A DNA stretch of 64,000 nucleotides from Hypomesus transpacificus (GCF_021917145.1 NC_061070.1:15090950-15154949), one strand, 5' to 3'; counted from the stretch's first letter, positions 46,990 through 61,056 are shown. Notes: a model not told the origin generated them from the sequence alone. Numbers and translations are program-made.

Positions 46990-49900
46990 CCCAATTTGCA
47001 TAAATGTGACAATATAATCTGTAAATCTTTTATAATGTGTGACCTGCTCTCAGGCTCCTTTCTCTCATTCCCCACCAGCATCGCTGCTTCCCAACAGTTG
47101 TGTTTTTCCTCTGCTGCCTATGAATGAAGATGAAGCAGAATTGAGACCCAGGCAGGCAGGTAAACAGACAGGGAGAAGTTGCCAGGAGCCGGGATTTACA
47201 CTAATCTGTCCCATGGGATAGTGGGGAATGGTGTGTACTGATCCCCCTCCGCATGGTATAATGGATAGTGGTGTGTACTGAGCCTCTTCTCTGCATAGGC
47301 CCTGGTGAAAGTTGGGATAAGCTCAAGTCCCATTTAAACACACATTATCTTACCCACCATGGCATTTATCATTCACAGACCCCAAATGAAGGACATAGAT
47401 AAGTAAGTTAATGTTTACACAGCGATGGCACGGCGTCAGGGAAAACACATCCAAATATCATGATGGTGTGACATGATGATGTGGGTCTAACTCTTTTTTT
47501 GTGGAAGCAAACCGAATAGCCTGATAGCTTGTTTGTTAGGTCGTCTGCACTAAGACGCAGTTGCACTTTGAAGTGTGAGAGGCAGCTCTGGTTCAGCCTC
47601 GTCCTCGCCCAGTGGGAGTGTGTGTTAGAGAGGAAAGGTGGATCGAGAAATAGAGGGGAGGGGGGGGGGGAATAATGTCAGAAAGGGTGAGAGGGCAAGG
47701 AGGTGAAGAGTAAGAGATCGAGAGAGAGTGAAAGATCTAGGGGGGGAAAAATAGGGTTGAGGAGAGGATGGGAGCAGAGCAGAAACATTCCCCAGTCTCG
47801 ATATTCAGCAGATCCCATTATTAATTTTAACAGCCGAGACAGAGACAGGGAATACCTCAGGAGAAGGCATCAGCCCAGACTGGGGGAGACATGTAGGAGC
47901 ATGCCAGACCCGAGCACAGGGCTGCTATCCCAGACAAACACACACGCATACACACACACAGGTACATGTTCCAGCTCCCTCCGTGTTGGCATGATGTGTC
48001 AACCTGGAACATGTGTATTTTACCACTAAAAAGTTAAGCTATTTTCTTACAGAGGCACACAATAGAGACAAAAGTCCTGTAATTATCTTTCAGTGGTTTA
48101 GTTTTCAAGGAATGACTCAAGGTGAACAATGTGAAAGGCTTAGAATGTCATGCAAGCCAAAGCAGTTGAGTAACAGAAGTCTGTAATCACCAGAGAATTG
48201 AACTTAGGAACAGTTGTCCGGTGTTAGTCATCATTAGGATGTTTTGGTTATGAGGGCCGGCTCCAGCGAGGAGTTAACTCTACCAGTCATGCCAGCGAGA
48301 GGGTGTGAAGTGCAGCGTAAACATTGGGAGAGAGAGATAGTGAACTATACCACCAATTAGCCTGCAGGTGAGCTGCATGACATGTGTCTGCAACCTTCCC
48401 TTTGATCTAAATGGAGCTGCGTGTCAGCTATGCTTGAGAACACCGTGTGTGTCTGTGCAAAGTTCAAATCGATCTTGAGCACTGGATGCCTGTGAGTTAT
48501 GGGTGCATGGTTAGTGATGATCTGAACACACTCTGACAACAGGTAAACACCTCTCTGGCCCTGTGCAGTGTGAGTAGCAAGGGCCTTCTTGGGATATGGA
48601 ATTGAAATGTTAATGCTTATGATCACACTTATAATGTCTTCGATCAGCAAGCATGCACTCACACAAACACACACACACGTGCGCACGCACACACACAAAC
48701 CTCTACAGACACAGTTTCCTGTCACTGCAGCAAGACCCGTTCCATCTAGTAGAGCAGCTTTTTAATTTGGGTTTCTTCCTTCCTTCCAGTCAGTCAGACA
48801 GAGTGTAAATGAGTTCACAGGGTGTTGAACACTCCAGTCTGCTCCCTCTGAGAATGTGCTTTCATGAGGACGGCAGGGGCTGTCTGTCATCTCACATCAC
48901 AGACAGGGAGGCAGTGGAAAAGACAGGGGGGAGGCTCAACACCGGGCAAAAGAAAATCACCTTGATGGAAGGAGTTGCCATGGAGTGAATGATGAGCTGA
49001 AGCCTGAGTCTCACATCACTCAAGGTTTATTTACAGTAATTCTGCAATGCGATAATGCTGCCATGTTCAATTCATGCCTCTGGAATATTCTCTGCCGTTG
49101 AAAGCCAAATTAAAATTCGAGTACGAGGTGTGTGACCTGATTTGTAGAGTCTGTGAGGTGCTTGAATCCTTTATTGCCTCCTGTCAGCTAGAGTGTCCAC
49201 AGATGATGTTTAAGTTTGATGGGCTACAAACTAGACACCTCCTGTGTCGCACAGAGTACTGCAGTTATGTGATTGGCAGGTACTGAATGCGGTCCTCTTG
49301 TGTGTCTGACGATGGTTTAGCTTGCCAAGCTAAAGCTCAAACTCAGAGACATCTGGCCTTGGTCATTCAAGGCTATCTAGTTTCAAGAGTGTGGCAATTC
49401 ACCGTCCTTACTCGTAAGGACCGATGCTTTTAAACCCACGCAAACCAATGCACTTTTTAAAGAGAGGGGCCGAGGAGCTGAGCGCAGCGGGCGAGGTCAG
49501 CTCAACCCAGGGGTGAACTCAGAATCAGCCGTCTGACGTCTGGAGTCAAGCTGCAGAGGAAACCAGGGACGATATTTTAGACCACTTTTCCGGGGAAATC
49601 GAACCCCCTTCCGTCAACACCAGCGAGCTGTAGTTCAGGGATAAGAGAACGTTTATTTTGCTCTGAAAACAACCACCTCAAGGCTACATCAAGACAGAAA
49701 AGAAAGGAAAACACAATCCAAAACATGATCAACTATTTTCTGGATAAGTTACTTATCTCAATAGATTGATTATCAGTGCCACTCGGCAACTTGACAATCC
49801 CGTGTGACAGGGTTAACAATTTCATTGAGTGAATTTTTGTCTATTTGAAAATAAGTCAGATAAAAAAGGCCAGGGGTCAGGTGTTGGAGTGGAGAATCAG

Positions 49901-50990
49901 TGGGCTAGATAAGACTTCAGCTGTCTTGTTGGGACAAGAGGTATCTGTTGGCCTAACTAGGCCTGACAAACTAGAGTCTCTCCACACTGCTGAAACTGTG
50001 TATGTTGGACACCATCTCTCATCACGCGTCGTGACCCCCCCTTTCCCTCTCAGTAACCCCCTATCCCCCTTCAACCCCTCCATCACCTCACCACCTCTTA
50101 TAACCCTCCTCTACCTCCTCCCTCCCCATCCTCCTTCCTGAACCTCTCCCTTCATCCCCTCTCTCACCCCTTCACCTCCACAGCTTTCCACCTCCTCCTC
50201 CATCCCTTCCCCACCCTCCTTCCCCTTGTCCTTCCTCCCCTTCCCTCCCCTTCCCTCCCCGGGCCTCCCCACCTCGTCTCTTTGATTCCCAGACCCTTTC
50301 CCCCTCGTCTGAGGCTGCTGCCTGTCATCAGCACTCCCCTGAGGGGAGGGAGGGTGGGGAGAGGAGGAGGAGGGCTCGAGGAGAGGGGGAGGGAGGGTTG
50401 GGGAGAGGGGGAGGGAGGGGCCGCGTTAGGCTGACCCCGGGGCAGGAGCAGGGCAAGGGGGGTAACGCCTGACTACCGGACCCCCACTTCCTTATCTTTC
50501 AGGAGGGCCGCCGCAGAGCGCTGCCCAGGGTATCAGGTTTGGGCCAGGGTGCAGTGTCATGACCCTGTAGAAACGCTTGGTGAACAAGGACTACTGTTCT
50601 GTTGGTCTGGTCTGGGATTAGTAGTCAGTCCTTTGATGAAAAGCAGCTCAAAAAAGAATAAGAATCTGTTTGGTTTTCTTGCCTTGAAAACAGGGAGAAC
50701 TTTAAAAAAGTATTATTTTCATAACAATATTACAGAAACAATAATCATAGTTTAATCAAGAGTGGTATTGTATTACTATTATTAATATTATTATTGAATT
50801 TAAATACTCACTGTAATCATCTCCACCATGATAATTATGTATTTCCCAGGTATTACAACGTTTTTGACAACCAATCCTTATTTATCCAATGTCAGTGTTG
50901 TCTGATGCTGATTCAGCAGTTTATGGGAGTATTTTAAGTGTGTATTTTTAAGTGTCACCAAAATATGTCTTACCTGAAGGCTTACCTAGT
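46990..50990. other. gene-free DNA upstream of cyp26c1, proximal part
   Basis: No protein-coding similarity found on either strand. The content includes a short G run (about 47663), CA microsatellites (about 47938-47963 and 48660-48700), and a strongly strand-asymmetric CCCTCC-rich then GGGAGG-rich stretch at about 50030-50420 that could pair as a long imperfect hairpin. In mammals EXOC6 lies on this side of CYP26C1; no exon of it is visible here. Confidence 0.5.
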
Positions 50991-50994
<4 letters not shown>

Positions 50995-51026
<32 letters not shown>

Positions 51027-51033
51027 AATGTGT

Positions 51034-51074
<41 letters not shown>

Positions 51075-51134
51075 TGGGTGTGTGTGTGTGTGTGTGTGTG
51101 GGTGTGTGGGTGTGTGTGTGTGTGTGTGTGTGTG
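50995..51134. repeat. (GT)n microsatellite
   Basis: About 140 bp of GT dinucleotides with a few GGG and AT interruptions; potential Z-DNA-forming alternating purine-pyrimidine tract. Confidence 0.95.
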
Positions 51135-51670
51135 ATGGGAGCAGGACATGGTTTTCCGCTCCCTGAGCGTTGGAGATTGTGTCTTGTTTACGTTCTTATT
51201 GAATCAACAAAAAAGGAGGAAGTCCTTTTATGAAAAGGAAGAGTAGGCATTAGGCCGTGCTGTCATGGAAACCCATTACCTGTGGAAAGCCCACCTCAGG
51301 CAACGATTAGGGGTCAGCAATGCCTCAGCTCCAAACAGACAGACACACACAGAGGAGAGGAAAGGGCAAGACAATGGCCCAAAAGGCATCTTCAATTGAG
51401 GAGTCTCTTTCAAAGGGGGTGTCTTTCCCCAAAAAGCTATAATCCATTAAGACCCTAAGCCCCCTTAAATGCACACACTCTAACAAAGCATGATGAGGCC
51501 TTTTTTTTGTCAGACAGGAAAGGGCAGTATGCTTCTCATTGGTGGAGGAGTGGTGTGGCGGGGTGCCAAAGGTCCCCTGACAGCTGATAAGGCTGATGAT
51601 TATAACAAGGCTCCTGAGTGAAATAACCCATTCTCCTTCTTCAGAGGGGAAAAAAGACGGGGCTTGGAGT

Positions 51671-51788
<118 letters not shown>

Positions 51789-52550
51789 GAGCTAGCTGGG
51801 ACCTCAGCCAGTCACCACATAGAGGCCTATCATTATTATGACATCACTGCTACTCTGACGCACGGAGATGGAGAGCTGTAACCCCAGTATAGGGTAATCA
51901 CACACATACATACAAATACGCATATTATGTTAGTTACCTACAATCTGCACTATACACAGTCTTGCTGGTGTTTACCTGTATAAAGTTTACAAGCTCAGTT
52001 GTGACGTGTCTATGGTGCCACAAGGCAGGGAGGTTTGCATGCGGTTTTTGTATATGGGTGAGTGTGTGTGTGTGTGTTTCTTTAGCCTGGGGGAGCATGA
52101 TTACTGTGGTATTCAGAGAGAGAGCGGAGGACACAGGTACCATCTCCATCAGTGCTTTTCAAACATCTGCTTCAGCCCAGGCATCTGTTCAACTCCCGTT
52201 AACATTACCTCCAGCCAAACAGCAATTACATGACTGGCTGCAGGGCTGATGTGTGTGTGTGTGTCAGGGTGTGTAAGTGTGTCACGTGGCGTGAGTTTGT
52301 TAGTGTGTTGGCTTGTGTGTGCTTGCTTGCTTGTGTAGGTGTGTGTGTGTGTTTTGGAGTAGGCGGGACATCGGCACATTCGCAGACGAGAGGCGGAATG
52401 TTGGACCCATCCTTCCCCGTCTGGAATGCGTTCACCTCCGGCCCGGCCCGGACTCTTCTACTTATATCTCCATCGACCTACAGACAACCTGACACAATAA
52501 GAGGAAATCAAAACAAACGAAAATGTTAACAGACTGTACATGTTGGATAA

Positions 52551-52686
52551 AGTAGGGAGGGAGGGAGAGAGAGAGAGAGGGAGGGAGGGAGGGGGGAGGG
52601 AGGGAGGGAGGGGGGGAGGGAGGGAGGGATGGAGGGAGGGAGGGAGGGAGGGAGGGAAAGAGAGAGAGAGAGAGAGGGAGGGAGGG
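52551..52686. repeat. (GGGA)n tetranucleotide array
   Basis: About 135 bp of GGGA and GGGGGA units interrupted by GA runs; purely purine on the plus strand over most of its length. Confidence 0.95.
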
Positions 52687-52830
52687 ACAGTAGATTTATA
52701 GAAAGAGAAAGAGAGATAGAAAAAGAGGGAGGGAGAACCTCACACCTACTCTCCCAGCAGCTCAGTCCTGCTCCTCCCCAATACATTTATCATTTACAGT
52801 AGGAAGCTACCTGCCACTCCTGAGTTATGT

Positions 52831-53290
52831 ATGCCCAGTCCTCCAGCCCTCCCAGTCCTCCTTATCCTCCAGCCCTTCCAGTTCTCCTGTCCTCCTTGTC
52901 CTCCTGTCACCCAGTCCTACTGTTCTCCAGCCATCCCAGTCCTCCCAGTCCTCCCAGTCCTCCTGTCCTCCTGTCCTCCTAGTCCTCCCAGTCCTCCCAG
53001 TCCTCCTGTCCTCCTGTCCTCCTAGTCCTCCTAGTCTTCCTAGTCCTCCTGGTCCTCCTGTCCTCCTAGTCCTCCCAGTCCTCCTGTCCTCCTGTCCTCC
53101 TGGTCCTCCTGTCCTCCCAGTCCTCCCAGTCCTCCTGTCCTCCCAGTCCTCCTGTCCTCCTAGTCCTCCCAGTCCTCCCAGTCCTCCCAGTCCTCCTGTC
53201 CTCCTGTCCTCCTAGTCCTCCTAGTCTTCCTAGTCCTCCTGGTCCTCCTGTCCTCCCAGTCCTCCCAGAATTTCCTCCAGTCCTCCCAGC
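52831..53290. repeat. 9-bp CCT-rich minisatellite
   Basis: About 460 bp of degenerate tandem 9-mers of the type CAGTCCTCC, with AGTCCTCCT and GTCCTCCTG variants and higher-order repeats (one block of several units recurs). Long open frames here are only low-complexity by-products of the nine-base period. Confidence 0.95.
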
Positions 53291-56200
53291 CCTCACACTT
53301 CCACAACCTCGCCCTCAGACTTACCCACCCCCACCTTCACTCCCCAGTGTCCCCTGAAAAAAACTCCTGCCTTCCTACCCTACCCCCTTCCTTTAACTTT
53401 TCCAGCTAGCTCTAACCCTCCCCTGCCTGAAATAGCCCTCAGCCATAGCTTCCTACCTCCTTGGCCTTCTCCCCCCCCAGCCCCGGCTCCATACACATGG
53501 TAATCCCAGCTGAGAGCATCAATCGTGAGTTGGCTTGGAGGAAGGCTGGAGAAGGGCCCACGAGCTGAAGGGATAAATCACTGCTCTTTCCCCCTCAACT
53601 CAGAACCCAGTGTCTGGAATGTATATCTGATAGAACCTGTGATTGAGCACACACACACACACACACACACACCACACACACACACACACACACCACACAC
53701 ATGCACAAATACACTCTCCATTCTGTCCTTCCACAAACCTCAGACCCACCATCGCCCACCGCCTGCCCCTGTAAACCTCCATCCATCAAAGTGAGGCGCA
53801 CTAATCTAGCTACCGTTTGTGTGTGTATGTGTGTGTACATGTCTGTGCGCATATGTGTGTGTTTTGAGGAAATCGGATATTTATTACAATATAGTATAAA
53901 TAAATACTTCCACGTTCTCTGGGTAGGCTGTCTTTCCAAGAATTGGGCTTCATTTCATCCTCAGAGAAGGAGACCACGCTGTCACAGGGGAGCACAATCA
54001 GACAGGGGAGCACAATCAGACACAGCACAGCTTGACACAACATTACACAGTATCCTTTCAGACACAAAGACGCTTCATAACACAGTATCCTACAGATCAG
54101 GGTGAGATCCCATCTGATTCCCTGGGATCCCTTGTCTCAGGTGTGGGTGTTCTACCCCCTGTAGGTCGATACTGAAAGGTGTAATTACTTTGTCTGCTTC
54201 AGAAGCCGCTAATAACCCAGCTGGCCATGTGAAATAGTACACTGGGTCGTGATGAATTAGGCAGCTTCACTTCTCCCAGTCTTTTGAAGCCACCATGGTG
54301 TGGTTAGCCACAACAGCACTTTGGTTGAATACCCAGCCTCCAGTGAGTCTGGGAACACGTACAACTGATGTCACTCAGTAACAAAGGCCCAGCAGATGCG
54401 TTACGAAGAAAAAGAGAGGCGTATATCGAACTTCCCACAAAGAGACGAGGCTGCAATATCGTCTGTCACAGTTGACTTCTCGACAAACTAGAACGGAGGA
54501 AGTGGTACGAGATCTCACTGAAGGACATTGATATGAAACAAGGTTGAAACAGAGAGATGCAGCCACAGATACAGCCACCATACATGTGTGTGGTCAATAC
54601 CTTAACGCAATCTCAGAGAGCCAGGAAACACCAGACTGTGGGCCGCACTAAATTGACACATATAGATGAGCTCCTAAAAAGAAATGCAGGGAACAATGCA
54701 GGAGCAGCAGGCATGGGTACCCCCCAGCGCCAGCCCCTATGCACCCCCAGCCCTCACCCCCTATCCCCTAATCCCCTTCCATGGTAATTATACAGGGGGA
54801 ACCTCACTCTCCTAGCGCCCATCAATATGAAAGAGAGGAGGAAGGAAGTTTCGAAATAATGGCTGATTGAATGACAGAGTAATAGGTCGGAGATACTTAA
54901 TTAGTGAATGTTGTCTTAATCTAATGGTATTGGGAGCCTGGCGGTGGGGTTGGTGTGGGGGGTGGGTGGGGGCATGGTGAGGAGGGAGGGGGCAGGAGGA
55001 CTGGGGGGCGGTCTCTGTCTCACCCTCAGTGTCTTTGCTCATCCATTGTGTGGCTGTGTAATGTCGTTATAACTCCCATGTGATGAATTGACTGTCAGAG
55101 AGGGTTCAGGACACTATTCCATTTGGACACACACAGACAGTACAGGAGGGCTATGAAAGGGATGGCTTGGGTGGAAATCTAGGCTGGTCATTGTGTGTGT
55201 GTGACTGTGTGTGACTGTGTGTGACTGTGTGCGTCTCCACCCTTAAAACACACCAACGCTATTATGGAAGTTATTATAGCTAATGATATCTTAGAAAAAC
55301 GATTTCACCCTAACTTTAGAAAGGTTTGAGTTTCTCTGTCTCCCTCTTTGTCAATTTAGCTGACTCAACTTGAATGGTTTTCCAGACTAAAGCAAAAGTG
55401 AAGACCACCTGCAGCCCTCCATTGACACAGAGCCATAAGGGCACAAGCAGAGCACCTCAAGACATCGACCTCAAACTGACCATCACAGGCGTGTACGTGT
55501 GACCTTCGAACCCACCGCGAGCGTGCACGTAACCCTTGGCTACGAGGGGCTGAGTAAAAAGAGAAGCCCTTAGCAAACAACTTATATTTCAAAAGAAGAT
55601 CTGCTGACATGGGCACAGCCTTTCTTGGGCCCTGTGAAAAGCTTTTAAACCCGAGGGACAATTGCAACAAAGATACATTTCGCTCTTGGGAACATTCTCT
55701 CCCTGAAGGGGTCAATCATACACTTTCATTCAATGCATTCTTTCCTCTTCTTTTTTTCTCCTTCTCTTTTTTGGAGTTGCTTGAGAAAACAAAGACGAAA
55801 GAGCAGTGGAAAGAGGCGAAGGAGGAACGAAAGAGAGAGAGACACATAGACACAGACGGAGAGAGGGAGAAGAAGAAAAAATGTGCGGAGCTTTCTTAAC
55901 GGCCACCAGTTAGGCTTGACAGGTAGCTTTCATCATTGTGGGCCGCGTCAGTCAGGATGATTTATGGGGATCGTGGGGAAGAGTAGGAGCTCCCTGTTTG
56001 AGAAATATGACTACTATCTGCTAATTTGTTTAGCATTGATCCACTTAGAGAGACAGAGGATAGGGGTGTGGGGTTGATCTAGGGGCCATGAGGCAGTGGC
56101 ATTGCTGCTATGACAGGTCCATCCATCCTCCATGCCCCAGCAGCGCCACTCAAATCCCAGTGTGAAGCAACAGCAGCCCCTCCTTTGAGCTGGAATGGAC

Positions 56201-56553
56201 CCTTGATTGACATGCTTTCAGTCAGGCTGGTGGGGGACCGGACAGGCTATGTGTGTGTGTGTCCTACCTCTGCTACCTCATAGCCAGCTGGGGTCCTCTA
56301 CTGCCAATCACTCCAACAATTGCCTACAGGGGGGCCACACAAACTCCCACCTCCTTTCTCTCACCCCTCCTCACTCTCCACACCTAACCCTACCCCCACA
56401 CACGCACACACACGTGCACGCGCGCACACACACACTCTTAAACCATGGGCCAGACAAAGCACCACCTTCTCTTCCTGTTGTATTGTCAGATCTCAGTCAT
56501 TATCTGAAAATGACACTGCTTCTATTGAAGACACAACACCTGTGGGTTGTGTG
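53291..56553. other. gene-free, repeat-rich DNA
   Basis: No gene recognised. A CA array lies at 53649-53702. A short tandem duplication (ACAGGGGAGCACAATCAG) lies at about 53976-54021. A DR5-like pair, CGACCT-CAAAC-TGACCA, is at 55466-55482 but neither half-site is consensus. Confidence 0.5.
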
Positions 56554-56587
56554 TATGAGAGACAGAGACAGAGACAGAGACAGAGAC

Positions 56588-56684
<97 letters not shown>

Positions 56685-56705
56685 GAGAGAAAGAGAGAGA
56701 GAGAG
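56554..56705. repeat. (GA)n/(GACA)n microsatellite
   Basis: About 150 bp starting with GACAGA units and passing into GAGA and GAAAGA units. It gives rise to long artefactual open frames on both strands. Confidence 0.95.
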
Positions 56706-57826
56706 TTACACAAGATAAAAGACGAGGTGTCACAAATAGACAGATGAAATGCTGTGAGTACAGAGGGAGTTGTGTGAGGGTGGGGCGGCTGAAGCATCCG
56801 CTGCCTTTGAAACCCAAGCTTGAGCAGACTTCACTTGTGATTAGCTCTGTCTGTGTTTGTCTTGTTTGTGCCAGGTCTGTCTCCAGCCTGGGAGAGCTGA
56901 ACTGGGCAGCCTGCTACAACACTTTTTCCTACCCAGTACACACACACACTCACATTCACACTCACTTACACACACACACACACACACTCAAACACACTCA
57001 CACACTGTGTAATTGTCTCTTTCCCTTGGTAGGGAACTCTCTAATGGGATTAGGTGACACCAGTGTGGTGGGCTGAATTGTTCAGTGAACCGTTACAGAA
57101 GCTGCTACAAATCATTCCCAACCACTACCTCTCCTCGGGTCAGACACAGATTCACAGGGGACCATGTCCCACAGTCAGGTTAAAGAGGAAGAACAAAGGA
57201 GGTGTAGGACTGAGAAGAAAAAAGGTAGATTCAGCCTCGATATTTAACATGGTTCAGCAGTGAGCATCCCACCTTTTTAATCTCTATCTGGGGAAGACAG
57301 ACAAGCAGACAGACACAAAGCCAGCTCACTTTTGACCGGCTGCCAGAGTTTCCACAGACAACCACAGATAGAAAATATTCAGAGTTCAAAAACACATCCT
57401 ACGCATTTTTCAGGCACTTGGAAAAACAAGCCTCCAACTCCCTGCTCACCTTCACGTTTTAATTGCACTAATTACAAGTAATTACACAACGTATCCTTAC
57501 ACAACCCCAGGGCTTCTCAGTTGATTCAGGAGATTCCATCCTTAAGGGAGAGCTAAGTTCTTGTCCTGTGGTTTGACATGAACACACATTTTTCTTATAT
57601 GCCTTATGGACACAAAAATGCACTATACCACTTGAAAACGGTCTATTAAAAGCGCTTAAATATCAACTGATGAAATTGAAATGGTCCCTTAATTCCCTAA
57701 ACTAAGGAATCAGTCTGACTTATCAGTTGCTTAAACCAACAGTAGTTGTCAGGGTCCTGCTGTTGTTATGTCTGCTCTACGGCAGCACAGCAGTCCTTCC
57801 TCAGCACGCTGGTGGAGGGGTGTACC

Positions 57827-57852
57827 GGGGGGGGGGGGGGGGGGGGGGGGGG
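57827..57852. repeat. 26-base poly(G) run
   Basis: Uninterrupted G homopolymer. The true length is uncertain because polymerases slip on such tracts. Confidence 0.9.
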
Positions 57853-58817
57853 TGGTGATAAAATTGTTTATACAACAAACCATCAATTAGCAACAAGTGA
57901 CAAATTGCTGATTTTGATGATTAACTATCTCTAGTTGCTTAAATAGTTTGGGTTTGTCCTGTTCGTAAGTTTGTGTGAACGTGAGGGAATAAATCAAACT
58001 CATACCCATGATGTATGTCCTTATTTCCCTTGGATCTTGCTGTGACTGTCTTTGATGGAAGGCATGAGGACACAGATACATTCCCGCCACAGGGACCAGG
58101 GACAGATGTCCATGCAGGCCCCATGCACATACGAGACTTAAAATGGGTATGACACATTCCACACTCCTTTTCCCTGAATCATACCTTGAATACTTCACTG
58201 GCGCACCTGAAGCTATTGTTTAGCAACCAAATGTTTGAGTGCTTAGGTCATGTTTATGGCAAAACAAGAAAGAAAGTAATTTCTTTGTTTGTTGAATCAG
58301 TCATAGACACAATCAGGTTAGATAATGCGCTGTTGAGTGGCTTTGCCATAACAAGACGAAAAATGTGAGGGATTCCTTTTCCAAGAGAAGGTGAGATTTG
58401 TTCATACCTGTTCCTATTGCAGAAGACACATACTTCCTGTGTGAGATGTATTTTGAAAACAGGAACATTGTAGAATGTTACACACACACACATTGTAGAT
58501 ACACAAAAGCATGTTGAAACAATGTGCAAAGTTCTTTGAGAACAAATATGTAGTTGAGAGTAATAAAACAGACTTCTCCGCAGTGAAAATCTTGGGATGG
58601 TTTGCATTACAGACAGTGTTCCTTGATTGTTCACTTACTGCTGATCGAGCTGGAAAGCCTAATTGGAAACTAGCTGGGAACTAGCGTGTATGTTTGCTAA
58701 AAGCAGCATGGTAGGAATGATGGTATATTGGAAAGACGTGGAGAATGTTAGCCAACTTCTCCTGATGAGGGTGTTCTCCTATCAGCACCTCTATCTGGCA
58801 ATACGCAATTAAGCTAG

Positions 58818-58830
58818 GGGTCAGAGGTCA
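58818..58830 (+). promoter_or_regulatory. DR1 nuclear receptor half-site pair
   Basis: GGGTCA-G-AGGTCA, a direct repeat with one-base spacing of the kind bound by RXR with PPAR or by HNF4 and COUP-TF. It is about 14 kb upstream of cyp26c1. Such a motif can arise by chance in a window this size, so its significance is unknown. Confidence 0.3.
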
Positions 58831-59440
58831 GGCTGGATTTAAACCAGGGTCTTAATGGTCACCAAACAAACCTTCCCAAACCCCAGATTAGTGGAAGGAA
58901 ACCCCACTGATGACGGATTTGTCTCCTCCTTCTGTGAGTGTGTGTGTGTGTGAGTGTGTGTGTGTGAGTGTGTGTGTGTGTGTGGCAGCAATGTGTTCAC
59001 GTGTGTTAGCAATGTTAATAATATGCCATGCACACCAAGATGAAAGGCTATAATTTGATCGTTTTAAGAATAGAGTGCACTATGAGTTCACTTCCCTCAA
59101 TCCTGCCTTAAAGCTCCCCTTGGTAAGATGTCTTGTTTATGGTTTGAATGTAGTTATGATGTGTAATTATGGATTTGTTCGATTTAAGTGCCTCATAGGC
59201 TTTCGTTTTCTGCTTTTACCTTGTATGTAACACTGTATAAAAACATTCACGGAGAACATTTTTGTTCTCGTTGCCATTTTTATACATGTAGTGTATCCTG
59301 TGGGAGGTTGAAAAAGTCACTTTAAGGATTTGGTGGTTTTCTGAGATTCTATATTAACGCATCAACATAAATCTTTTTTAATACGTGACATAGCAGATCG
59401 TCAGAACTGACTTAATACCTGACATGTTGCTGAGTTGCCA

Positions 59441-59489
59441 GGGTTGGGGTTGGGGCTGGGGTTGGGGCTGGGGCTGGGGTTGGGGCTGG
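59441..59489 (+). repeat. GGGGTT/GGGGCT hexamer array
   Basis: Eight or more runs of three to four G separated by two-base TT or CT spacers, an ideal intramolecular G-quadruplex sequence on the plus strand. Confidence 0.9.
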
Positions 59490-59755
59490 TTGGAGGCAGA
59501 GGCTGGGGCTGTGGGCCCCAGATCATTAAGTGTGTGACAGGTCAAGGCCTCACGCAGGGCTCCCTAATAAGAAGGCCCCCCTGAGTTGGACAGACCGTGG
59601 AGAGAGAGAAAGTCCGCCTGTCAATTACAATCCCCTTCTGCTGTTCCGCACCACTAACTTTCTCTGTTAATATAGAGAACAGGCAGCGTAACCGTAGTAA
59701 CATGTTCTGAAGCCCGCTCAGGGCCCAGCTGGGGTCCAGGGATCCAGGGGAGGGA

Positions 59756-59868
59756 GTGGGGGCCGGAGGGGCAGTGGGGGGGAGTGGGGGCCGGAGGGGC
59801 AGTGGGGGGGAGTGGGGGCCGGAGGGGCAGTGGGGGGGAGTGGGGGCCGGAGGGGCAGTGGGGGGGGG
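59756..59868 (+). repeat. 28-bp G-rich minisatellite, four copies
   Basis: Four copies in exact 28-bp register (starting 59756, 59784, 59812, 59840) of a unit beginning GTGGGGGCCGGAGGGG and containing a further run of seven G. Copies are nearly identical, which suggests recent expansion. Confidence 0.9.
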
Positions 59869-60506
59869 ACTAGTCTTGGAATCTAATGTCCAAGGTGAGG
59901 CTGTAGGGGTTGGCCTCGGTCTAGGAGATGTCTATGGGTCTAGCCCCGGGTCTGAGGCTGGGGAAAAAGAGGGAAGAGGCTGGACGGTATGGGAGGGCTG
60001 GGAGGTAGGAGTTGAGAGGACGAGAAGACCTTTTGTCCATAAATCCCACCCAAACTAAGTGTAAAAAAAAAAAAGACTTCAAACAGATTAGAACCCCAAT
60101 AATAAGTGTGTGTACATTTTCAGTATTTCAATGGCTTAAAACTTGGGTAAATGTATACTGTCTGCACCCCAGTCAGACAACAAAGCTTTGCAAAGGCCCT
60201 GTGTCTTTGAAACATAAGCTCAGATCACTGAGGTATTCTTGCTAAATCTTTAAGGTAAATCTTTAAGGTAAGTATGTTGTCTAAAATAGTGGTATGTAGT
60301 CACGCTATTATCCCTAAGACAACAAGCCATGAGGCTAAGCTTGGAGAGATCTCAACTCTCACAGTGATCTTTGTCAACACAGAGGGGGCTAGAGATGTGG
60401 AACTGGTGGGGGTACGGGTTCCCCTCCTGCCAGGCCTGTTGGACTGTGCTCTTCTCTGTCGCAAAGAGGCTCCATCCAATCAAGACCCGGCCATGCCCTG
60501 GGGGGA

Positions 60507-60521
60507 GGGGGGGGGGGGGGG
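60507..60521. repeat. 15-base poly(G) run
   Basis: G homopolymer preceded by GGGGGGA. Length uncertain. Confidence 0.85.
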
Positions 60522-61056
60522 CGACACCCACATTCAGACGTACTAATTCTTATTCCACATCAGCCCTGATCATGATCTACCACCAATGACCTCATACTTA
60601 ATTGAAACAGATGAGGAGTTGTCTTGTTTAATGTTTGTTTGACTCTCCCCCCGACGGCTCTGTTCATTAGTAATGAAAGGAAAAATCAGAACGTTCCAAG
60701 ACGATACGAGTTCACCACCAAGGAGAGGCAGACAGACAGAAACGTTTATCGTTAAACACAACTGATACGTTTCTGCAAACATGGCAGGACTTGAAATACG
60801 ACTTGGCTATACTGTGTGCTTCATTTTGGAGCAATCTCAAAGATCAGGTCCTTGTGTTGTAATAATGGCCACGTCTATGGAGCATAGCAAATGTGGACAA
60901 TCAAACACTTTGAGGGACTTAAGTAACGTGTACCTGCTTGGTTTGGAGGCCTGAGGGTTGCCAGGTTTTGGGTATAGTGACCTCTACAAACCCCCACTGA
61001 GAGCCACTTTCTTTACTTCTCCTTCATGTCACCTCCTTGAATCATCTCCTCTATGT

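Noticed and set aside
50938-51233. Cys-Val repeat ORFs
   Set aside because: Translation of a GT microsatellite (CVCVCV); not a protein.
52831-53296. Open frames on both strands over the CCT array
   Set aside because: A 9-bp tandem repeat has no stop codons in several frames, so long open frames are automatic.
55466-55482. DR5-like pair CGACCT-CAAAC-TGACCA
   Set aside because: Both half-sites deviate from the consensus, so it is not claimed as a response element.
56207-57076. 289-codon open frame on the plus strand
   Set aside because: It is made largely of the GA/GACA and CA microsatellites (RDRDRDRER and THTHTH runs) and lacks codon structure or any domain; an artefact of repeat periodicity.
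59756-60058. Gly-rich ORF on the plus strand
   Set aside because: Encoded by the 28-bp G-rich minisatellite, with no start context or homology.
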